From contig NMRB01001054.1 of assembly GCA_002633025.1 (NCBI GenBank), positions 1 to 64,000 of the forward strand: DNA of 64,000 nucleotides, written 5' to 3'. Positions 57,590 to 64,000 of this stretch are shown in pieces (position 1 is the first letter of the stretch; every line of letters starts with the position of its first letter). This DNA is from Notospermus geniculatus. Its lineage: Eukaryota; Nemertea; Pilidiophora; Heteronemertea; Lineidae. The position numbers and the translations under genes are program-made. The notes below the pieces were generated by a model. That model searched no databases and had not been told where the DNA came from. It saw only the letters and a program-made list of their open reading frames with translations.

Positions 57590-58930
57590 TGTCAGACAAA
57601 ACAAAACAGTTACCGGATCGGCGCTCCAGGGATAACCATTCCTACCACACCTGTCTGGCTGCGTCCGTCCGGCGCTGGTGCACTCGAGGACAGAGGACCA
57701 GTCTACAGTTTGATGCGTTCCACACACTGATCCTAGTTTAAGAAAAAACAGAGCGCCGCTAGAGGATGCGGTCAACCTTCCAGGTTTATGAGAACATTTC
57801 ACTTGACAACTGTTTTATGGGAACTTTTCACTGGCAACGCCCATGAGTCCAATAACAAATGCAAGGTCACAGACTTTTTCCAGCCGGGAAAGTTAGTTGT
57901 ACCGGTGTAACATCTGCCAATGTTTCTGAATTATAATGTTCCCCCTTACATGTTTGTTGGTTGGGGAACGCTGGTAGTATGAGATTGACACGTTTCTATG
58001 TGTTCCCTATTGTCAAATCGCGACTTATTCCGTTAGGCAATAGTAGGGGAACACTCACAGATGAGGAACATTCCAAAACGTTACACCGGTTTGGAAAGTC
58101 ATGACTGTCAAAAATTCTAACTTTTCAGCAGATTTTTTTTCAAAAAAACAGATTCATGCAGTGAGAAAAGGGACTATTGGTGGAATTTGTGGCCCAGAGA
58201 CAAAAATTACGCACCCATCCAAGATTTAGGCTATTTGGGTGTGATGGATATTTTAAATCTATTTTTTGTTAATTGAAGGTCTTCTATTTGTCTTAAATTA
58301 AGGTAATTCTGTGAAAAAGACTAAGTTTCTTGTTTTTGTGTTTTTCTTCTGAAAATGTCATTAACTTGTCATAAGAGAAGTGTTTTTGTGAAATATATGT
58401 AAATGATCTCAGTCAGCGCATCACTCCTCATTATAAATGCACTCCCAGCCTCACAGTTACATCGCGCAGCCCATAATAGTCTGCCAGAACTGATACTCGC
58501 TGTTACGTAGATAGGTTCGCCCCCCTAATCAATTAAATGAAAAATCAGCAATAACTTTGAAAATATTTAACGCTTGGGAAGGAAATAGCGTGATATTAAT
58601 TCGAATATTATTTTTGTAATAATTTCAGGGTGAAATATTGAGTTTAAGGGTGTGAAAATTTGTCTTGAATTGGCCATGTTTTCGCAGACGAATCCATGTC
58701 TGATGCAGAATTTTCAAAATGGCGATGAAAACACGGCCGATTCGGTGCGGTTTATTTCTGAATTTATGCGTCTGATGGTTGATTTGTTGATGTCAGTCTG
58801 TTGAAAAGAACCGTAATAATGTATCTGATGCCTTAGATCGTGTATAACATCGCAGAAGTCATGCGAAAATGCGTCTTTCCGCGGCCGTCTGCACCGATTC
58901 TGCCATTTTGCTCGCCCGATCGCCAATCCA
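57590..58930. other. Intergenic sequence without recognised feature
   Basis: AT-rich in part. No frame or repeat boundary that I can support. Confidence 0.5.
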
Positions 58931-58932
58931 AG

Positions 58933-59061
58933 ATGGCCGTCCCAGTTCAGTCATTTCAGATGTTTAGCATATTTTGGCTGGTAATAATCACCGATTTCAT
59001 CGGCGTGCTGCTGAGATCCCACCGCCCCAAACAACCCTATACCCAGTCCTTACGTAACTGA
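58933..59061 (+). CDS. Possible first coding exon or small membrane protein, unrecognised
   Basis: The frame beginning MAVPVQSFQMFSIFWLVIIT reads one hydrophobic segment followed by a basic stretch (LLRSHRPKQP) and stops at 59061. The ATG sits in a good context (CCAAGATGG) in a CpG-containing stretch that looks like a promoter or 5' UTR. A possible donor GTAATA lies 16 codons in, so it may be an exon of a gene running on to the right. The same bases also resemble a YY1 site (AAGATGGCCG), which would make the frame fortuitous. I recognise no family. Confidence 0.2.
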   Translation: MAVPVQSFQMFSIFWLVIITDFIGVLLRSHRPKQPYTQSLRN

Positions 59062-59910
59062 CGTAATTATGGCCCTAAATGACCCAGAACGACGCGTGCA
59101 AACTGTTTATTTACATAAAAACTGGGGGCTTGGGGGTGCAAGATCTGGCGTCTATGCTGGTCAAAATGGCTGACTGTGACTGATAAACTGTGTGTGTATT
59201 CTTCAATGTCTAGAGTGTACTGCCGTGATTTTCTTTGCAAATTCCTTATAATCCCTGAAAGGGCTTCAGCCTCGCCTATCCTATGCGACAGACGGCTGTG
59301 TGTCTGCCTTTGAACAGCATTCGTTTGGACGGGCAAACCAAGAAGAGAGTGATGATGGATCCAGTCGAAGTTCAGTCCCCCTAACCCTATGATAAGGGGA
59401 TACAATGTATGATATATAAGGTGTAGGCCGAAATGGCCTGAAAATCGTATTTCAGTGCTGTTTCGTTTTGTAAAAATGTTATGCAACTTGTGATTCATGC
59501 ATGATGTAGAGGACGCAGCTGTTTGTTTGTATTACCGGTACAAAAAATGTGTAGCCAGCTCAATCTGGCGCCAGTGCGAGACATTCCAGATTGGGATATA
59601 TGGCGGGTGCCGATTTTTCTTCACCGACTTCAAAACTGTTTTTAAAATGAATTCCAGTTTGTTTCCTTCGTGTTTCAGTAAAATTGACCCTGATACACTC
59701 AGTCAGCAGGTCGGTGTCAGAGAAAGGCGCAATGGAAACATCGGCGCCTGTTGTTCTGAGGTTCCGGGATCGATTCCCAGACCTGACTGATATTCATGTC
59801 GACATGTGATAGAGAGGGCAACTCTCTTTGACAGCACAGGTTTTCTCTGGGCACTCTGGTTTCCTCCTGCTGTAGTGTCAATGGGGATCCTAGCTCGATA
59901 GAGGGCAGCA
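59062..59910. other. Intergenic sequence without recognised feature
   Basis: Several short frames on both strands, none resembling a known protein. Confidence 0.5.
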
Positions 59911-59913
59911 CAC

Positions 59914-60183
59914 CAGGGTTTCCACCAGAAAAAATATTTAGGGGGGCACAGTGTTAATTCTGGTGTAATATCTCAGAGTGTTGCATGTTTTCAATGTTAA
60001 TTCTGGTGTAACATGTTTGAGAAATCAGAAGTGTACAGATCTTTGTTCGACTGTAATTGAATCTCTTGAATGAAAATATAAGGGCAATTTAAAGACAGTG
60101 CTCTGTAATAATAAGGGGGCAAGCCCCCCCCTTTTGATCGTGAAAGGGGCCCCTGCCCCCCCCCCCCTCTGGCGGAAACCCTG
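59914..60183. mobile_element. CAGGGTTTCCACCAG element (hAT-like)
   Basis: CAGGGTTTCCACCAGAA and TCTGGCGGAAACCCTG ends; the flanks CACAC/CACTA are only partly alike. Confidence 0.8.
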
Positions 60184-60320
60184 CACTACGAAACCAGGTC
60201 CTATACAATGGACGCCTTTTGTGTCGGAAATTGATAAGGACCGGGATGTCAGTTTCATTAAGTTTTAACCACTAGCGACACCTTAGTATTGGATTGAGGC
60301 AGTGGGCTAGTCCCCATTCA

Positions 60321-60620
60321 CAGTGTTCTCCACACCAGTTAAAAAAAGGGCGGCCCGCCCCTCTTAAAAATACCGACGGCAAAATCCGCCCCTCTTAAAA
60401 ATGGCCCGCCCCTCTTAAAAATTCATCCGCCCTAATATTTATGGTTTAGATCGCTCAATTATACATCTCAGATGCTCAGAAAACACATCTCAGAGCACCT
60501 AAAATCCAAATTTCGCTGGGGGGGGCCCCCAGACCCCCCCGCCAGAAGGCGCCTCGCGCAGTGCCGTTGGCACCACGCCCACTGCCGCCCCTCTTAGACC
60601 AAAACCCGTGGAGAACACTG
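60321..60620. mobile_element. CAGTGTTCTCCACACC element (hAT-like), TSD CATTCA
   Basis: CAGTGTTCTCCAC and GTGGAGAACACTG are perfect inverted ends with CATTCA on both sides. The interior repeats CCGCCCCTCTTAAAAAT. Confidence 0.92.
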
Positions 60621-60708
60621 CATTCACACAATGGTCTGTAGAGCTTACGATGCCGTATTTGGCACTAAGCTCCCAGTTCAGTATTTTGACAAAACTACCC
60701 AATTAATT

Positions 60709-60897
60709 GTGACCCGAACTACAGAAGTGGGCACAAGTGGCAGGTGATCATCACCGGTCATCGTTTACTCAACTATTACCACTGCTGTCCACTACTATTC
60801 TCAACCTGCAGAAACGTACATTTCAGCTATTGTGTTACAAGGCTGTTAACCCTTTCCTCGTTTGCGACTTGCGCAACATTTTGCTGGATTGGGTCAC
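60709..60897. mobile_element. Family O element
   Basis: GTGACCCGAACTACAGAAGTG and ACATTTTGCTGGATTGGGTCAC ends with the family interior (TCCACTACTATTCTCAACCTG). Confidence 0.82.
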
Positions 60898-61311
60898 AAT
60901 GGGGAGGTAGCCATTCTTTCATGTCTTTTTCTACCATTTGATGGCGCTGCGACCGTATCCCCTTTTCCTCTGTGACGTTGTAAGGAACGTCAGCGTCACA
61001 CTGCCGTGACGTTGTGGCTTCATGCTCGCACCTCAGATTGCCACGGAGATGACGTCCTGAAGACAATGAAAAGGCCGCCGCCTGATACGGTCGCAGCGAC
61101 ATCTTTCCGTGGAGAATAATGGCGATGCCCTCATTGGAAGTTAGTGCAGATTATTGTTTTGATGCACAAAGCTGATCATTCCTGAAGTCAGGATGTATTG
61201 ATTGAGGAAGTTGTCAGTTCTCAAGGATGAACTCGACAAAAGTCTTCACCAGCATGGCCTACTGTGTAATCATGACTGAACATGAGTTTCTCTTCTTGTT
61301 GATATGCAGCC

Positions 61312-61566
61312 ACTTTAGGGGCGGTTCAACATTATGCAGCCACTTAGGGGCGGTTCAACATTTTCACAAGTCTACAAAGAGTAGACTTTTTTATGACCAC
61401 CCCCTCCCTCCCCCCAAAAGTGTACAAAAAAAATATTGATTCCTCTGCCCCCATCAGACCTACAACATTTTCATGTTACACAAAAAGTGTACAGCCGGTG
61501 GTACTGTTAACCCCTTCCCCCTAGTCTACGGTTTGTAGACTTGTGAAAATGTTGAACCACCCCGTC
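61312..61566. mobile_element. Foldback (GGGGCGGTTCAACATTTTCAC)
   Basis: GTTCAACATTTTCACAAGTCTAC and GTAGACTTGTGAAAATGTTGAAC are perfect inverses. A 30-bp direct duplication (GCAGCCACTT.AGGGGCGGTTC) precedes the left arm. Confidence 0.88.
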
Positions 61567-61626
61567 TCTTAGGCCAAGTCATGCACAATTTTGAACAAGG
61601 TTCCTTTCCTTGCTCTTGCTAATACC

Positions 61627-61814
61627 CCCATCACACTGAGCTAGTTCTCAGTACGTTCTTGAAAATTTTGCCGAACGGGCTCAAACTGTGTGCGAACGGA
61701 GTGGACGTAGTGGCAACGTTTTACAGTCGTTTTACGAACTTCGTGGATGGGAAGGGTGCTCCAGTACATCGAAGCATTATTTGGCCAAGGGTACACGTTC
61801 TAGCCCGTTTTACG
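61627..61814. mobile_element. Family L element, truncated by gap
   Basis: CCATCACACTGAGCTAGTTCTC and TTTTGCCGAACGGGCTCAAAC match 49517-49734 closely; the right end is in the N run. Confidence 0.8.
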
Positions 61815-61862
61815 NNNNNNNNNNNNNNNNNNNNNNNNNNNNNNNNNNNNNNNNNNNNNNNN
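61815..61862. other. Assembly gap (48 N)
   Basis: N run within an element related to 49517-49734. Isolated single Ns also occur at 12926, 45928, 48295, 51796 and 53113, each next to low-complexity or repeated sequence. Confidence 0.99.
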
Positions 61863-62325
61863 TCAACAACTTCCCCAGCATTGGCAAGAAGTGGCATTTC
61901 ACGATTCAAAGTTTTCTGGGGGAGAACCCCAAGTTCCCCCTCGGAAAGTTTCCACTGCCCCTTGTGGCCCCCCCTCAAAAAAAATTCTGATCTGCCGCAT
62001 GTCGGACTTCAGACATGTCAGATGCCGGCTAACCTTCTGTAATTCGTGCCCTCTGTACTGTAGTGCTACGGGCCTATAGATCATGCATGTCATGAGACCT
62101 ACACGGACAACATGATGTATGACTATGAGCTCGCTAGGCCTACATCAATCATAGCCGGCCAGAGATAGAGCGTGTATCCCTACAGCTGTTCTGTGCATTA
62201 CCTGGTGAGGCCATACTTATATTTAGGCCAGTGATTTAGAGAACATTGATAATTACAACCACTAACACAGATTTTTGTTGGTGTGATTTGTGTTGGATGA
62301 TGGAAGATTTGACGACATTTACTCC

Positions 62326-62584
62326 TATAGCCAAATCCCAAATTGACGAAAACCAGAAAGATATGCGCACTTCCGCCGAAATGGCAAACAGAACCTCGGT
62401 CTGACACTGAATGACGTGACGCAGAGAACCCCACGACCATGTGACAACAGTGAGTTCGATGACGTTGCGTCAGACTCGACCATTGCTGAATCATGGATTG
62501 CGTCACGTCAGCTGGTTTCAGGTCGAGGTTCTGTTTGCCATTTCGGCGGAAGTGCGCAGATCTGGGAATTTGGGATTTGTCTAT
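62326..62584. mobile_element. Family P element
   Basis: TATAGCCAAATCCCAAATTGACG and GGGAATTTGGGATTTGTCTA ends with CTTCCGCCGAAATGGC and its inverse. Confidence 0.85.
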
Positions 62585-62762
62585 TGGATGGAATGTGAAG
62601 TTCTGACATCACATGGGATGAGGTGTCCATACTGTGATTTGACGAGTCTCAAAACTGCCAACCAACCAACACCATAGCAACCTCTGGCCTGCATGAGACA
62701 TTGGGTAAACTCAAAGCTGACCGAGAAACCCCAGAGATTTTGGCAAAAACTTATAAAAGCCT

Positions 62763-63005
62763 AGCGTACATCACACTTGCGAACTGGAGACAACTAGTCG
62801 CCTCTGAGCTACTGACGACTGGGAGGATCTAGATGGAACTGGACGCTACTGATCAGTTGCCAGAAATGGTTGATGTACGCACCCTTGCGACTTGCTGGAA
62901 CTGAGATTTTGCCAGTCACCGCGAGTTGCACATGTTCAACTTTCTAGCGACTAGTTGTACCCAGTTTCGTTCAGTCGCTATGATGTACGCGGGCTTGTGA
63001 CTGAT
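62763..63005. mobile_element. Inverted-repeat element (GCGTACATCACACTTGCGA)
   Basis: GCGTACATCACACTTGCGAACTGG near the left; GATGTACGCGGGCTTGTGACTG near the right; GACTAGT words inside. Confidence 0.6.
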
Positions 63006-63299
63006 CAGTGCCAGTTTTCTGAACGAAACCTAGTCTCGTCGAGTCTCAATGCCCCGGATGTTACCTACGAGTTGCTGCCAGTCGCAACTGCAATGTACAC
63101 GGTTGTGCAATGTACGACTGGTTGGATCGTCCTAGTCCTACCAAAATCTGTTGAACAAGTCTACACCAACCACTTGGCCCATTTACTTGGTATTTTATGG
63201 GGCACTATGTCAACAAGACACTGTGCATGTACATTGTAAGTGGTGGGCTGGGACCTAGTACATGTACAGGTCTATCTTGCCTTCTGATCATAAAAGCCC

Positions 63300-63545
63300 C
63301 AAAAGGGTGGGAGTGATACTTTGGGTAAGTCTCTTTGCCTCACCTGGCCTCTCTCCACCCAGGTGTAAAAATGGGTACCGGTCAGAAATACTCGATTGTA
63401 GTGCTGAATGCACATCAGCTCCTCCAAGTTACTGAAAAGTTTCAGAATAGACTCGGGTTAAAGTGTAAAGTCGGATGAGAACCTCTACCGTTGTTGATAT
63501 CAGACTACATGTAGCCCTGAACTTTGACTCTTTTGACTTTGGCTG
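63300..63545 (+). repeat. SINE family A without tRNA head
   Basis: CTTTGGGTAAGTCTCTTTGCC through GTTGATATCAGACTACATGTAG; the A and B boxes are missing. Confidence 0.75.
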
Positions 63546-64000
63546 ACACGTGCTTCATAGCTAGCTGCCTAATCATTGTTTCCACGAAGTAACTGCGACC
63601 GTGTCCGCCATTGCTGACGTTGCCATACATGTACATGCCATAATGACGCAAGCCGGGGGGGGGGGGGGCAAAGTGCATTGTTGATGATGCAAAGCTGAGG
63701 GCAAAACGCACAACGCAACAGAACGATGTTGCGTTGTGGAAACTGTGAATACGGCCCCTTTAAAAACAATAACATAACATCGCAACAAATTCCATCTTGG
63801 CACTTGTACAAGCTGTACGTACATCTCGGGGGACTCCACCCATGTGGCAATGCCCATTTATGGTTGGGTGGCAAACGCTGTTAATCAAATAATACACTAC
63901 GAACTACAAAGTGACTTTCTAAGTAAGTTGGATGGCGGTCGATAATCGTTCAATCGAAGGCGATCGTTGTCGATTCCATGTGATTAGTCAGCTGTGTCTT

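Overview
This window is animal nuclear DNA from a draft assembly. It carries spliced genes with GT/AG introns, a dense load of short non-autonomous DNA transposons and tRNA-derived SINEs, two N-gaps (684 and 48 bases) and five isolated Ns. The gene set (MYCBPAP, RAMAC, cyclin H, HDGFL2/PSIP1, EXD1) and the repeat style fit an invertebrate, perhaps a deuterostome such as a lancelet, acorn worm or echinoderm, or a lophotrochozoan. I cannot place it more closely.

Layout. (1) 296-10406, plus: last five coding exons of a MYCBPAP-like gene, split by an 8.1 kb repeat-filled intron. (2) 14956-14077, minus: a two-exon RAMAC gene (activating subunit of the mRNA cap methyltransferase). (3) 15787-31721, plus: a complete nine-exon cyclin H gene, head-to-head with RAMAC across 830 bp. 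Two intronless genes lie antisense inside its introns: a TKL/MLK-like protein kinase (21322-20087), with a decayed duplicate of its C-terminus beside it, and a four-pass membrane protein of pannexin/LRRC8 type (30540-29602). (4) 33736-47318, plus: a sixteen-exon HDGFL2/PSIP1 (LEDGF) gene with PWWP and integrase-binding domains. Exon phases show that one more exon is hidden, most likely in the 684-base gap. (5) 55179 to about 53016, minus: an EXD1-like piRNA-pathway gene whose exonuclease fold lacks the first catalytic acidic pair. (6) 55200-64000: no gene that I can support, only repeats and one weak candidate exon.

Function. RAMAC (cap methylation) and cyclin H (CDK7/TFIIH, which phosphorylates the Pol II C-terminal domain and so helps recruit capping enzymes) act at consecutive steps of early transcription and apparently share a promoter. 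HDGFL2/PSIP1 is a chromatin reader in the same broad process. EXD1 is a germline piRNA factor.

Repeats. More than a dozen families of inverted-repeat elements occur, often nested, so relative ages can be read directly. One group starts with CAG(G/T)G-like termini and is bounded by exact 5-6 bp target duplications, suggesting hAT-type elements. Other items are two tRNA-headed SINE families, a 20-bp satellite in two blocks with duplicated flanks, a 291-bp near-perfect palindrome, and two composite insertions sharing one junction. All product names come from reading translations; no database search was run.
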